From assembly GCA_946486375.1 (NCBI GenBank), contig CAMLTW010000014.1:1-49885 (forward strand): DNA of 49,885 nucleotides, given 5' to 3'. A program made the position numbers and the translations under genes. Numbering within the stretch: position 1 is the first letter of the stretch; each line of letters begins with the position of its first letter. This DNA is from an uncultured Rikenellaceae bacterium. GTDB taxonomy: Bacteria; Bacteroidota; Bacteroidia; Bacteroidales; Rikenellaceae. Shown piece after piece: positions 25,636 through 34,495 of this stretch. The notes beneath the pieces were generated by a model, which was not told the origin of the DNA, searched no databases, and worked only from the letters and a program-made list of their open reading frames with translations.

Positions 25636-27756
25636 ATGAAGCGACTTTTACTGGGATTAACTTTACTGACAGGGGCCTCGATGGGACTTACGACCTCTTG
25701 CAGCCGGGGCGGCGCCGAGCCGCAGGGGCTGACGACGGACAACCGGCTGACACAGGCCGAAAAGGACGCCGGGATTTTCACGGCGGAAGTGATGTGGAAA
25801 ATGGGGCGCATCGGCGATGCGCGGCTTTCGCCGGACGGCGGAACGCTCGTCTATGCGGTCACTTATTATAATATGGACGAGAACCGGGGAACGGCCTCCC
25901 TCTATGCCATGCCTTCGGCAGGCGGCGAGGCGGTGAAGCTCACCGACGACGCGGGGCGGGAATCGTCGCCGCAATGGAGCGCGGACGGGAAAACCCTTTA
26001 CTTCCTTTCCGACCGGAGCGGGGACGGTCAGCTTTGGCGGATGAACCCCGACGGCGGAGACATGCGGCAGGTGTCGCAGGTCGAAGGGGGCATCGACGGC
26101 TACGGCATCTCCCCGGACGGCGGAAAAATCTGGTACGCCAAGCGGGTGAAAGCCTCCCCGACGGCGCAGGACATGCACCCTGACATGCCGCAGTCGGGCG
26201 CGATGATCTACGACGACCTGATGGCCCGCCACTGGGACGTCTGGACGGACGGCACGTACAGCCACCTGTTCGTGGGCGACTTCGACGGAGAGCGGATCAC
26301 GGGCGACCGGGACATTCTGGAAGGCGAGGAATGGGACGCTCCGCTGGCCCCCTATTACGACATGGCCGAAATCGCCTGGAACCCGGACGGTTCCGTGCTG
26401 GCCTACACCTGCAAGAAGATGAAAGGGCGGCAGTACGCCCTGAGCACCGACTCGGATATCTACCTCTACGACACGGCGACCGGCGCGACGAAGAACGCGA
26501 CCCGCGGAATGCCGGGCTACGACAAATACCCCCGCTTTTCGCCCGACGGAAAACGGCTGGCCTTTTCGAGCATGGAACGGGCCGGGAACGAGTCGGACAA
26601 GAGCCGCCTGATGGTGCTCGATCTGGAAACGGGGAAGATGGACTACCTGACGAAGGATTTCGACTACAACGCCGAAAACGTGACGTGGGACGGCAACGAC
26701 GCCCTCTGGTTCACCTCCCCGATGCAGGCGACCTACCAGATTTGCCGGGCCGACCTCGGCACGGGGAAAATCGCCGTGCTGACCGAAGGCCTGCACGACT
26801 ACAACGGCATCCTCACGGGCGGCGGAAAACTCGTCGCCCCGAAAACCACCCTGTCGATGGCCACCGAACTGTTCGCCGTCGATCCGAAAACGGGGAAGGA
26901 CACCCAGCTGACGTTCGTCAACCGGGAAATCTACGACCATATCAACATGGGCGAGGTGCGCAAACGGATGGTGAAGACCACCGACGGCAAGGAAATGCTG
27001 ACGTGGATCGTCCTTCCGCCCGATTTCGATTCCACGAAAACCTATCCGACGCTGCTCTACTGTCAGGGCGGCCCGCAAAGCGTGGTGAGCCAGTTCTGGA
27101 GCTACCGGTGGAATTTTCAGCTGATGGCGGCGCAGGGGTACGTCGTGGTGGCCCCGAACCGGCGCGGCCTGCCGTCGTTCGGACAGGAATGGCTCGACCA
27201 GATTTCGGGGGACTACGGCGGACAGAACATCCGGGACTACCTGAGCGCCATCGACGACGTGAAGCGGGAGCCGTGGGCGGACGAAAGCCGGATGGGGTGC
27301 GTCGGGGCCAGTTACGGCGGCTATTCGGTCTATTTCCTGGCGGGCAACCACGAAAAACGGTTCAGGGCGTTCATCGCCCACTGCGGAATGTTCAACTTCG
27401 AAAGTTTCTACGCTTCGACGGAGGAACTGTGGTTCCCGAACAACGACATCGGAGGCCCGTACTGGAGCGACAACCCGACGGCGAAACGCTCCTATGCCAA
27501 TTCACCGCATCGGTTCGTCCAAAAATGGGACACGCCGATCCTGATCTTTTCGGGGCTGAACGACTTCCGGATTCCCTACACGGAGAACCTGCAGGCGTTC
27601 ACCGCGGCCCGGCTGCGGGGGATTCCGGCCCGGCTGGTGGCGTTCAGGGACGAGGCGCACCAGGTGTTCAAGCCGCAGAACTCGATCGTGTGGAACCGGG
27701 AATTTTTCGCGTGGCTGGACAAATACGTGAAGAATCCGGCCCCCGCCGACCGGTAA
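25636..27756 (+). CDS. S9-family prolyl oligopeptidase-like serine peptidase (lipoprotein)
   Basis: A 706-residue exported peptidase of the prolyl oligopeptidase/acylaminoacyl-peptidase type. The N-terminal signal ends in LTTSC (Cys ~22), a relaxed Bacteroidota lipobox, so it is probably membrane-anchored. Residues ~50-430 form a WD40/TolB-like beta-propeller with repeated SPDG phrases (RLSPDGGTLVY, QWSADGKTLYF, RFSPDGKRLAF). The C-terminal alpha/beta hydrolase carries S559 in GASYGGY, D643 in SGLNDFRIPY and H675 in DEAHQVF, a complete triad. It likely degrades peptides outside the cytoplasm as part of protein catabolism. It is co-transcribed with dxs, a pairing without obvious biochemical logic. 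A terminator follows 70 bases after the stop. Confidence 0.92.
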   Translation: MKRLLLGLTLLTGASMGLTTSCSRGGAEPQGLTTDNRLTQAEKDAGIFTAEVMWKMGRIGDARLSPDGGTLVYAVTYYNMDENRGTASLYAMPSAGGEAVKLTDDAGRESSPQWSADGKTLYFLSDRSGDGQLWRMNPDGGDMRQVSQVEGGIDGYGISPDGGKIWYAKRVKASPTAQDMHPDMPQSGAMIYDDLMARHWDVWTDGTYSHLFVGDFDGERITGDRDILEGEEWDAPLAPYYDMAEIAWNPDGSVLAYTCKKMKGRQYALSTDSDIYLYDTATGATKNATRGMPGYDKYPRFSPDGKRLAFSSMERAGNESDKSRLMVLDLETGKMDYLTKDFDYNAENVTWDGNDALWFTSPMQATYQICRADLGTGKIAVLTEGLHDYNGILTGGGKLVAPKTTLSMATELFAVDPKTGKDTQLTFVNREIYDHINMGEVRKRMVKTTDGKEMLTWIVLPPDFDSTKTYPTLLYCQGGPQSVVSQFWSYRWNFQLMAAQGYVVVAPNRRGLPSFGQEWLDQISGDYGGQNIRDYLSAIDDVKREPWADESRMGCVGASYGGYSVYFLAGNHEKRFRAFIAHCGMFNFESFYASTEELWFPNNDIGGPYWSDNPTAKRSYANSPHRFVQKWDTPILIFSGLNDFRIPYTENLQAFTAARLRGIPARLVAFRDEAHQVFKPQNSIVWNREFFAWLDKYVKNPAPADR

Positions 27757-27827
27757 CCGAAGGATAGGCTTCGCTCCGACAGCCGGCGACAAATAATCGC
27801 AGCCTCGTCGGACATCGACGCATGAAA

Positions 27828-27856
27828 AAAGACGCCCCGAAAAGGGCGTCTTTTAT
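27828..27856 (+). terminator. Intrinsic terminator of the dxs-S9 peptidase operon
   Basis: A 10-bp stem, aaagacgccc (27828-27837) with gggcgtcttt (27844-27853), loop cgaaaa, and T-rich end. Confidence 0.9.
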
Positions 27857-27861
27857 ATGGT

Positions 27862-27990
27862 CCCCGCTCGGTTCGGCATGACGCAGGGGCGCAGAGTTTC
27901 GGAAACTCGGAAAGAGCCTGTTGCGGATGCTCCCCCCTCCTGTCATCCTGAGGAGCGGCAGAGCCGCGACGTGAGGATCTCTTTGCACAC
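27862..27990. repeat. Hairpin repeat block H
   Basis: A fragment cggttcggcatgacgc in minus orientation and a complete plus two-stem module at 27941-27980: outer atcct/aggat, inner cggc-aga-gccg. It lies between convergent genes. The following ~190 bases to 28183 show nothing recognisable. Confidence 0.8.
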
Positions 27991-28183
27991 CGGCCCCGGT
28001 TCCTTCCGGTCGTTCCAAAATCCCGTTACCCCAGCATCATACCATCGCCCGCGCCCACCCTGTTCTGAAACGGCGAAAACAGCCTTACCGCCTCTTAATA
28101 AATACTGGAATCCGAAACAGAACCCGAAAGATCCCTTGTCCCGCGTTCTTGGTAAAGCCGTCTTGCCTGTCCATCCGCAATGC

Positions 28184-29131
28184 CTACAGATTCGACCTCA
28201 GGTAGTCTTCAATCGTGAAATCCGTCTTATAATCGCCATATCCCGGTGTTCTTTCATCGACAACTACAATGCGGTTTGCTTCCGAGGATTCCAACGAGCG
28301 GATAAAATCGAGCATCTCTCCCCTGTTTTTCGTCATCGGGGTTCCGGCTGCCTCATGCCCGGCCCCGCGCACGATATGAAATCTGTGCGGGATGCTCTTC
28401 GATTCGAAACAGGCGCTTATCCAGGAGGAGCCCCACAAACCGAAATCATCGATAACGGCCTTTTCGAAAGGTACGACAGGATCGGCATCTCCGTGAAACA
28501 GCAGCATCGGAGAAGGCTTGGCCCTCCACACCGGAGTTCCCTTCGCGCAGACGGCGCCTGCCATCGATATGACACCGGAGTAGTTGAATCCGCTCGGAAG
28601 AAGGCCGGGAGGCACCGTGCCGTTGCAAATACCGTATTCGGCCTGCAATACGGTTATGGCGCCCGCACTGGATCCGCAGGCGATGATTTTATCGGGATCG
28701 ATGTTCCACTTCTCGCTGTGATCGACGATAAAAGCCGTGGCGGTATACAGATCCTCGACGGCTATCCTGATGGCTTCGTACAATGCTTCGTTGAATTTCT
28801 GCGGCGTATCGACCGATGAAGGCTCCATGTTCCCGAGCGCGGTACGGTAGTCCGTTGAAACGACGGTGATTCCGTTGTCAACGAGAAATCGGAACATCGG
28901 CAAGAAAGATGCGTGGTCCCGTTGTCCGCCGCGGAATCCTCCCCCGAACGCAAAAATCAGAACCTGCCCGCTGTTATCGCCCTCGCCGACCGCGGCCGGA
29001 TAGCGGTCAAGACGCAACGTATCGCCGTCTTCCGTGATGTCGAATACATGAGTTTCCTTTGTCAATTCCGCCGCTTCCATATGGCACGATACAAAAAGCA
29101 GCAAGAGACATAAAACGTGTTTCATATTCAT
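28184..29131 (-). CDS. Secreted alpha/beta hydrolase (esterase-like)
   Basis: A 315-residue hydrolase of the BD-FAE/carboxylesterase type. The N-terminal signal (~1-21, hydrophobic VLCLLLLFVSC) implies export, and VSC could be a lipobox. FAFGGGFRGG (~60-69) is the HGGG-like oxyanion loop. Then come the nucleophile S155 in GSSAG, acid D215 or D217 in HGDADPV and H259 in GAGHEA. The likely reaction is ester hydrolysis, for example of acetylated sugars or lipids, but the substrate is unknown. The start may be the second ATG, two codons in. By eye the gene is less GC-rich and uses more A/T third positions than its neighbours, which hints at a different origin. It stands alone on its strand, with repeat blocks on both sides. 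Confidence 0.85.
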   Translation of the reverse strand: MNMKHVLCLLLLFVSCHMEAAELTKETHVFDITEDGDTLRLDRYPAAVGEGDNSGQVLIFAFGGGFRGGQRDHASFLPMFRFLVDNGITVVSTDYRTALGNMEPSSVDTPQKFNEALYEAIRIAVEDLYTATAFIVDHSEKWNIDPDKIIACGSSAGAITVLQAEYGICNGTVPPGLLPSGFNYSGVISMAGAVCAKGTPVWRAKPSPMLLFHGDADPVVPFEKAVIDDFGLWGSSWISACFESKSIPHRFHIVRGAGHEAAGTPMTKNRGEMLDFIRSLESSEANRIVVVDERTPGYGDYKTDFTIEDYLRSNL

Positions 29132-29519
29132 GCGTTCAATCGGTATGTAAACGTAAAGACATAAAGCAAAATCTGCCGACGCTTTCCGGGTACTTTACCA
29201 CTCTATCGGCCGGCTGCGACATTTTCCTCGATCCTTACGCGGATTCTCACGTTCCATCGACCTGTTTCCCCGATGCAGGACGACAGCGCCCCGCTTCGTA
29301 ATAGAGAAAAGGTTTTCCGTGAATCCGACGATACGGCTGAAATTATTACCCTTTTCTTTGTCGAAGGTTGGCACGAAACCTCCCGAAGGATCCCGTCACA
29401 ACCGAATATACGACGGAATAAATCAAAATAAAAGTAGGGAATTAATCCGAACGGCCAAAAGAAACCGGTGTTTTTTGGCCGACATGTCGCCGAAAGTCTT
29501 CCGGCCGGGCGGAGCATCG
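29132..29519. other. Gene-poor stretch upstream of the hydrolase
   Basis: About 390 bases, somewhat AT-richer than the surroundings. Short open frames exist on both strands but none has a plausible start, codon pattern or family resemblance. TACGTTTA (minus, 29155-29148) could be a poor -7 box for the hydrolase gene. Confidence 0.5.
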
Positions 29520-30130
29520 GAACTTCTGCGTCCTTCCGAACCGAGCAGGGCCGAAGGCCATGCGAGTCTCACCGACCGAACCGAAGACCGCGAAGCGGTC
29601 TGAGCCTCACTGACCGGAGTCCGTTGTCGGCCTGAAAGGCCGGAACGTAAATAACGGAGGGAAGTAACATCGCCCGCAGTCGTTCCGCAGGAACGGTGCG
29701 GGAAAGGCGAACCGAGGTCAGCCGCAAGGCTGGGCGAGCTAACCGACTGCAAGGAGGTAACTTTAGGAAGTAGCATGGGGCCGCAAGGCCCGACGTGGGA
29801 ACCGACGCACGCAGCGAGAACAAAGGCCGCTTGCGGACTTTGCCGAGCAAGAAGGAGGAAAAACGAGGTCTGCGAAGCAGGGCGAGCTCACCGACTGCAA
29901 GGAGGTAACTTTGGGAAGTAACATTGCCCGTTATCGGCCTGTAAGGCCGGAGTGGAAATAACGCAAGGAGGTAGTATATGAAAACATAGTTACGACGTGA
30001 GCATCTCATCCGGCCTACGAAAAAACTCCTACATCCAATCATCCGGATTATCCCCGCCATGACGCAAAGCAGTGCTGGTTATAGATGGTTATGGGGCGGC
30101 TGGAATGACGCAAAAGTTTCAGGGAAACGG
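29520..30130 (+). repeat. Hairpin repeat block I
   Basis: Plus-oriented modules although both flanking genes are on the minus strand. Hairpins: gcagggcc-gaa-ggccatgc near 29545, gaccgc-gaa-gcggtc near 29588, gttcc-gca-ggaac near 29690, gccgcaaggc near 29721, gggccgcaaggccc near 29778. AAGGAGGTA occurs at 29751, 29899 and 29965; the last has an ATG downstream but only three codons before a stop. Confidence 0.9.
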
Positions 30131-30187
30131 AGGGTATTAGGACTACCGGAAGGACGTAAGGACCGTGCGGAGTGGAGGCCGCCAAGA

Positions 30188-30228
30188 GGGGTGTCCGACA
30201 ATAAATCGGGATGCCTACCGGACACCCC
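30188..30228. repeat. Inverted repeat near the AlkD-like gene
   Basis: Perfect 10-base arms, ggggtgtccg (30188-30197) and cggacacccc (30219-30228), around a 21-base loop. The sequence is a distorted relative of the hairpins at 10169 and 16087. There is no T-run next to it. Confidence 0.6.
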
Positions 30229-30342
30229 CACCGCCTTGCATCCCCCGGATCAATTTTCCGGCAGTCCGAAGGTCGAAAGGAGCCGGTTGCAGTTGCCCTG
30301 CTCTGCTGCGTCCGAACGGAGGGGTACGACCTCGGCCAGGCA

Positions 30343-30999
30343 TCACCAGCCGCACAGTGCCCGCACTTCCGAAGCGATTTCTCGTCCCGCGGCATCGTCC
30401 CCGTTTTCCCATGCCGCACAAAGCGATTCCACCTTCCGGGCCCCGCTTTCCGAACAGGCCGCACAGCGACAGAGGGCATACACCGCCGGACGGACGACCG
30501 ACGTCCCGAACCGCACCACCGCGGCCGCCATTTCCGGCAACAAACCGTCCGATTCTTTTTCGGAAGCAAGACCGGCCGCCGCCCGGCGTCCCGCTGCATA
30601 AAAGGCGCATTTCGCCAACAGCGGATTTTCCCCCCGCAGCCATCCGGCGACTGTTCGGGAAGCATACGGAACCGCGTGAAACAGCACGGCGGCATGTTCG
30701 GCCAACTCATCCGTCCCGATTTCCCGTTCCCAGAAGGGAATTTCCGCCTCGGTCACCCGGGCCGGATCGGCCACATAGAAAGCGGCGATTTTCAGTTCCC
30801 GGACATCCTGCCGAAGCAGGTGCAGGGCCAGTTCATGATCCGGGGCATATGCCCGCGCGATACGGCGCACCGCGGGAACCGACACTCCGTAACTCAATCC
30901 GTAACGGAGTCCCTTTTCCCGCATGCTGTCTGCGGCGACCCCGTTCATTTCTCTTTTCAACCGGCGGAGCATTTCCGCCATTTTTTCGTTTTTGTCCAT
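30343..30999 (-). CDS. AlkD-like DNA alkylation repair HEAT-repeat protein
   Basis: A 218-residue all-helical protein resembling the AlkD/'DNA alkylation repair' family found in Bacteroidota. That family can remove positively charged alkylated bases or merely bind DNA. Helical repeats are visible: GLRYGLSYGVSVPAVRRIARAYA, ALHLLRQDVRELKIAAFYVADP and AEHAAVLFHAVPYASRTVAGWL. The family call comes from these phrases. I cannot confirm the catalytic Trp/Asp of AlkD, so activity is uncertain. The start is set at the ATG at 30999 because a perfect -7 box (31042-31035, minus) leaves a 29-base leader. A longer frame to 31113 would include the promoter. Confidence 0.7.
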   Translation of the reverse strand: MDKNEKMAEMLRRLKREMNGVAADSMREKGLRYGLSYGVSVPAVRRIARAYAPDHELALHLLRQDVRELKIAAFYVADPARVTEAEIPFWEREIGTDELAEHAAVLFHAVPYASRTVAGWLRGENPLLAKCAFYAAGRRAAAGLASEKESDGLLPEMAAAVVRFGTSVVRPAVYALCRCAACSESGARKVESLCAAWENGDDAAGREIASEVRALCGW

Positions 31000-31034
31000 A
31001 CGACCGACCGACCGAAAACACTTCCGGGCGGGAT

Positions 31035-31042
31035 CAAAGATA
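31035..31042 (-). promoter_or_regulatory. -7 box of the AlkD-like gene
   Basis: Minus-strand TATCTTTG, exact match to TAnnTTTG. No TTG at the right distance. Predicted transcription start near 31028. Confidence 0.6.
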
Positions 31043-31199
31043 GCGAATTTCCGCGGAACATCCGAGAAACGGCTTCTGTAAAAGGTTAACCCGCCGGCCT
31101 TCCGAAACCCCACTACCCCGCATCATTGCAAGGAGCGAAGCGACATCGCATCTGCCTACCACCGGAACCGCCACGAATCCGCTCCGGCAAAAACCGGGA

Positions 31200-31457
31200 C
31201 TATTTTTCCTTTTCCGCCCAGTCCAGAATGGTTTGGCTCCGGACATCCATGCCGAATTTCTTCGCCTTTTTCAGGATGTTCCGGGCCAGTTCTCCGCGCT
31301 TGTTTTCCGGAGCATAGCGGAAATAGGCTTCCGCCGCCCGGACGTGGGCCGCATCGGGCATGGGGTATTCGCGTTCTTCGGGAAGGCCGAAATCGCTGTC
31401 GGGAAGCTCGCGCCGTTCCTCGGCGTCCAGCTTGTCGCTGTGGTTCTTTGTCGTCAT
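31200..31457 (-). CDS. Small DUF6582-type protein
   Basis: An 85-residue soluble protein starting MTTKNHSDKLDAEERRELPD. The motif LDAEERRELPDSDFGLPEEREYPMPDAAHVRAA resembles the short DUF6582-type domain, known from phage and bacterial proteins (pattern: KL..EER..LPDSDFALP..R.YPI.D..HA..A). The C-terminal half, from AEAYFRYAPENKRGELARNI on, is helical and basic. Its role is unknown. It lies on the minus strand 110 bases after the last exopolysaccharide gene and may be read from that transcript. I start at 31457, since upstream in-frame codons show no resemblance to the family. Confidence 0.65.
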   Translation of the reverse strand: MTTKNHSDKLDAEERRELPDSDFGLPEEREYPMPDAAHVRAAEAYFRYAPENKRGELARNILKKAKKFGMDVRSQTILDWAEKEK

Positions 31458-31566
31458 GGCTGTCTTTCTTTTACAGGTATTTTCCGCTTTCCTGCAAATT
31501 CCGGGCAAAACCGTCTCCCGTTCCGGCAACTGCTCCCTGCCCTGCCGAAAGGACAGGGATCGTTCT

Positions 31567-32760
31567 TTACCCCTTCCCTCCGACCGGGGCGGCGCGGCGG
31601 GCCTTTTCCCACAGGCCGGTGCCCCGGTGCCGGGCCAGATAAACCGCCCCCCGGAAAACGTTCAGGTTCATGAACAGGAAATAATAGGGAATGTAAAGCA
31701 ACCTGTTGCGGACGCCGTGCGACGAAAGCCATGCGCCCAGCAGCCCCGCCCCCCAGAACAACGCCTGCAGCACGAGCAACACGACGTACACCGTTCCCGC
31801 GCCCAAAGCCACTAACAGGAGGTTCAGCGGCAACAGCAGTACCAGCGCCAGCGGGGTCAGCGTCCAGCGCAGCACGCGGTGGGAAACGTACTGGAAAGTC
31901 AGTATCCCGTGCCGGAACGGATTCAGCAATGACCGGAGCCGTCCCACGGCCTGCAGGCCGCCCGCCGCAATCCGCACCTTCCGTTTCCCTTCCTCCCGCA
32001 TGTCCGCGGAAGCCCCTTCGGTGGCCGTCGCTTCCGGACAGTAGGCGATCCGGCGCCCTTTCGCGGCGATACGCATCGAGAGCACGAAATCATCCAGCAG
32101 CGTGTCCTCCGGCAACGCCTCGAACAGTTCCGTCCGGACGGCGAAAAGTTCCCCCGCGGCCCCTACGGTCGAATACAGCCGCCAGTCGAGCGACTTGAGG
32201 GCCGACTCGTACCGCCAGTAAACGCCTTCCGTCCCGGCGGCATCCCCGGTGCCGTCCTCCTTCACGCGCTTTTCCCCGGCCACGCAGCCCACGGAGGGAT
32301 CGGAGAAAAGCCGCACGATTTCGCGGATCGCTTCCGGATTCAGCATCGTATTCGCGTCGGTGAATACCACCAGCGGCGTGCGAACCAGCGGCACGCCCCG
32401 GTTGAAGGCGGCGGCCTTGCCCCGCCGCTCCGGACGGTGATGCACGACCACGCCCGGATAGGCGGAAAGCCGCGCGACCGTCCCGTCGTCCGAACCGTCC
32501 GTCACCCACATCACGGTGAGTTTGTCCGCCGGATAGTCGAGCGCGAGGCAGTTGCGCATCTTTTCCGCCACCACCGCTTCCTCATTGTAGGCGGCCACCA
32601 GCAGCGTGACCGGAGGCAGATCGTCCGGCAGGACGCGCGGTACGGGCTTCCGGAAACATTCCTTCACCCGCACCAGCAGCCACAGGAACATTCCGTAGCC
32701 GATATAAGTGTAAAAGCAGAGCAGCAACGCCGCCCAGAAAAAGATTTCCAGTCCCTTCAT
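31567..32760 (-). CDS. Membrane-bound family 2 glycosyltransferase
   Basis: A 397-residue GT2 enzyme with TM segments: one at the N-terminus (~5-30) and two or three near 285-350. The GT-A core has VTLLVAAYNEEAVV, VMWVTDGSDDGT, FTDANTM (DxD-like), LLDDFVLSMR (catalytic acidic) and RVLRW (QxxRW-like), resembling poly-beta-1,6-GlcNAc/hyaluronan-type synthases. It probably adds sugars to a lipid-linked or nascent exopolysaccharide at the inner membrane. It starts 43 bases after the stop of the preceding glycosyltransferase and is the last sugar enzyme of the locus. Confidence 0.88.
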   Translation of the reverse strand: MKGLEIFFWAALLLCFYTYIGYGMFLWLLVRVKECFRKPVPRVLPDDLPPVTLLVAAYNEEAVVAEKMRNCLALDYPADKLTVMWVTDGSDDGTVARLSAYPGVVVHHRPERRGKAAAFNRGVPLVRTPLVVFTDANTMLNPEAIREIVRLFSDPSVGCVAGEKRVKEDGTGDAAGTEGVYWRYESALKSLDWRLYSTVGAAGELFAVRTELFEALPEDTLLDDFVLSMRIAAKGRRIAYCPEATATEGASADMREEGKRKVRIAAGGLQAVGRLRSLLNPFRHGILTFQYVSHRVLRWTLTPLALVLLLPLNLLLVALGAGTVYVVLLVLQALFWGAGLLGAWLSSHGVRNRLLYIPYYFLFMNLNVFRGAVYLARHRGTGLWEKARRAAPVGGKG

Positions 32761-32803
32761 GGCATCGAACGGTTATTTTTCGCCCCGGACGGGGCGGCTT
32801 TTT

Positions 32804-33964
32804 TTATCCGCGTTCCGGACTGCATCCGGGTTCCGGTTTCTCCGGAAACATTTCGGTCAGCACCTTCCGCATCTGCACGTCCCACGACAGGGCCGGCTCG
32901 ACCGTGGCCCGGATTTGGCCGGGGGACATTTCCAGCGAACGCCAAAACCGCAACAGTCCCGCGATATCCACCGGATCGTCGTTGGCGGGAGCCTTCAGCA
33001 CGTAGGGCATTCCGTCGAAATCGTCGTCCGTCTCCGAGTAGACGAACGGAATCCCGCGGGCCGCATACTCCCGGTTCTTGAGGGTTTTGATTTTCGTGTT
33101 CCCGCTGCGGTGCCGGCCGAGGCTGGCGATTCCCATGTCCGTGCGCTCGAAAATTTCGTCCAGTTCCGCCCCGGCCCGGTTTCCGTGGAAAATCACCCGG
33201 CCCTCCAGCCCCAGCCGGGCCGTCAACTCCCGCAGGCGGGTGCGTTCCGCTTCGGCCCCTTCCCCGACGATGTTGAAAATCACTTCCGTCGGCTGCGGCT
33301 CCCGGCAGTATTCGGCCAGCCCCCGGATCACCCGGTCGTAACCGTGCCAGTAGTGCAGCTCCGCCACTCCCGTGAGCCGGAACACGTCTTCCGCGGCGTT
33401 CCGCCCGCTTTTCACCGGAATCCGGCCGAAGTCGATCCCGTTGGAAATGCAGACGGTCGGCACCCCGAAAATCCGGGGCAGGTCGGTGAAGGTCACGATC
33501 CGGTCGAGGTAACGGGCCGTTTTCCGGCGGCAGATGCGGTCGAGCGCGAGCCGGAGCTTGTCCTTGAGGGGCGAGTCGCGGAACTGTCCCTCGTAGGGAT
33601 AGGTGGGGATTTCCATCGCCAGCCGCACTCCGTGCCGGTGCAGCCGCCGCAGCAACCGGTTCAGGAACGGATTGGCGTTGTGGGCACTCCGGATATAGAC
33701 CATTTCCACCCCTTCCCGCAGCACGTACTGCGCGACTTTCCGGTAGGCGGTGCGCTTGCGGATTTTGGCCCGCAGGCCCGTCCCGAAGTTTTCCAGCACC
33801 TGCCCGTCGATCATCCGGCGCTGGGAGCCGTCCGGCCCGAAATCGGTGTAGCACAGACGCACATCGGCCCCGCAGCGGCGCAGGGCGTCGCACTGGTAAC
33901 CGATTTTCTTGCTGATGCCGTTCCAGGGCGCGAAGCCGTGGAAGATCAAAAAAAGCACTTTCAT
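32804..33964 (-). CDS. Glycosyltransferase (GT4-like, GT-B fold)
   Basis: A 386-residue protein with a GT-B layout: N-terminal MKVLFLIFHGFAPWNGISKK with GYQCDALRRCG, then a C-terminal donor domain (VCISNGIDF, HYWHGYDRVIRGLAEY, FNIVGEGAEAERTRLREL, VIFHGNRAGAELDEIF). The usual EX7E motif is altered (KTLKNREYAARGIPFVYSE), as in several capsule glycosyltransferases. I start at the ATG at 33964. Twelve more codons are open upstream but add only polar residues. A repeat block of 350 bases separates it from the preceding gene of the locus. Confidence 0.82.
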   Translation of the reverse strand: MKVLFLIFHGFAPWNGISKKIGYQCDALRRCGADVRLCYTDFGPDGSQRRMIDGQVLENFGTGLRAKIRKRTAYRKVAQYVLREGVEMVYIRSAHNANPFLNRLLRRLHRHGVRLAMEIPTYPYEGQFRDSPLKDKLRLALDRICRRKTARYLDRIVTFTDLPRIFGVPTVCISNGIDFGRIPVKSGRNAAEDVFRLTGVAELHYWHGYDRVIRGLAEYCREPQPTEVIFNIVGEGAEAERTRLRELTARLGLEGRVIFHGNRAGAELDEIFERTDMGIASLGRHRSGNTKIKTLKNREYAARGIPFVYSETDDDFDGMPYVLKAPANDDPVDIAGLLRFWRSLEMSPGQIRATVEPALSWDVQMRKVLTEMFPEKPEPGCSPERG

Positions 33965-34124
33965 ATCCCTGTCCGAATTAGGTTTCGTTTTACCGATCAT
34001 TTCTTTCTTCCGACACTCTTCCCGTCATTTCTCAATCCTAAACCCCCGCGTCCTTCCAGTCGACCCTCTCCCATAACCGCACCGCCTTGCGCCATTCCAG
34101 CCGTCCCGCTACCATCCCAACCCC

Positions 34125-34480
34125 GTTTACCCACGCGTCATGCTGAACCGAGCAGGGCCAAAGGCCCTGCGAGTTCATCAACCGAACCGAAGGCTGCAAC
34201 GCAGCCTGAGCCTCACTGACCGGAGTCCGTTGTCGGCCGTAAGGCCGGAGCGGAAATAACGCAGGGAAGTAACATTGCCCACAGTCAGCCGTAAGGCTGG
34301 TGCGGAAAAAGCGCAGGTTGATAACACCCGTAATCGGTTATGCGTTGACATCCCGGATCGAAGGCCATGACGAGCCTCACCGACCGTCTCCTCACCATCC
34401 GTACCTCCGACACCCTTGCGTCATTGCGAGGAGCGGCAGCGACGCGGCAATCTAAACCGGTTTGCCAAAAGACACTCACG
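34125..34480 (+). repeat. Hairpin repeat block J inside the exopolysaccharide locus
   Basis: Plus-oriented modules, antisense to the locus. Hairpins: gcagggcc-aaa-ggccctgc near 34154, aggctgc-aac-gcagcct near 34190, cggccgtaaggccg near 34234, agccgtaaggct near 34288 and the attgc/gcaat two-stem module at 34421-34451. It separates two glycosyltransferase genes. The 160 bases between 33965 and this block show nothing recognisable. Confidence 0.88.
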
Positions 34481-34495
34481 CTTCGGATGCGGATG

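Noticed and set aside
29203-29603. Small genes in the gap upstream of the hydrolase
   Set aside because: Frames of ~100 codons on both strands overlap, lack promoters or good starts and resemble no family.
29965-29990. Mini-gene behind the Shine-Dalgarno-like motif in block I
   Set aside because: The frame after the ATG has three codons only.
30343-31113. Longer AlkD-like protein starting at 31113
   Set aside because: The extra 38 codons include the exact -7 promoter box and have no family similarity.
32780-32808. Terminator between the two last glycosyltransferases of the exopolysaccharide locus
   Set aside because: The stem cgcccc/ggggcg has its T-run on the plus strand, while both genes are on the minus strand; on their side it is preceded by A's and followed by AAAAATAA. 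It would only stop antisense transcripts.
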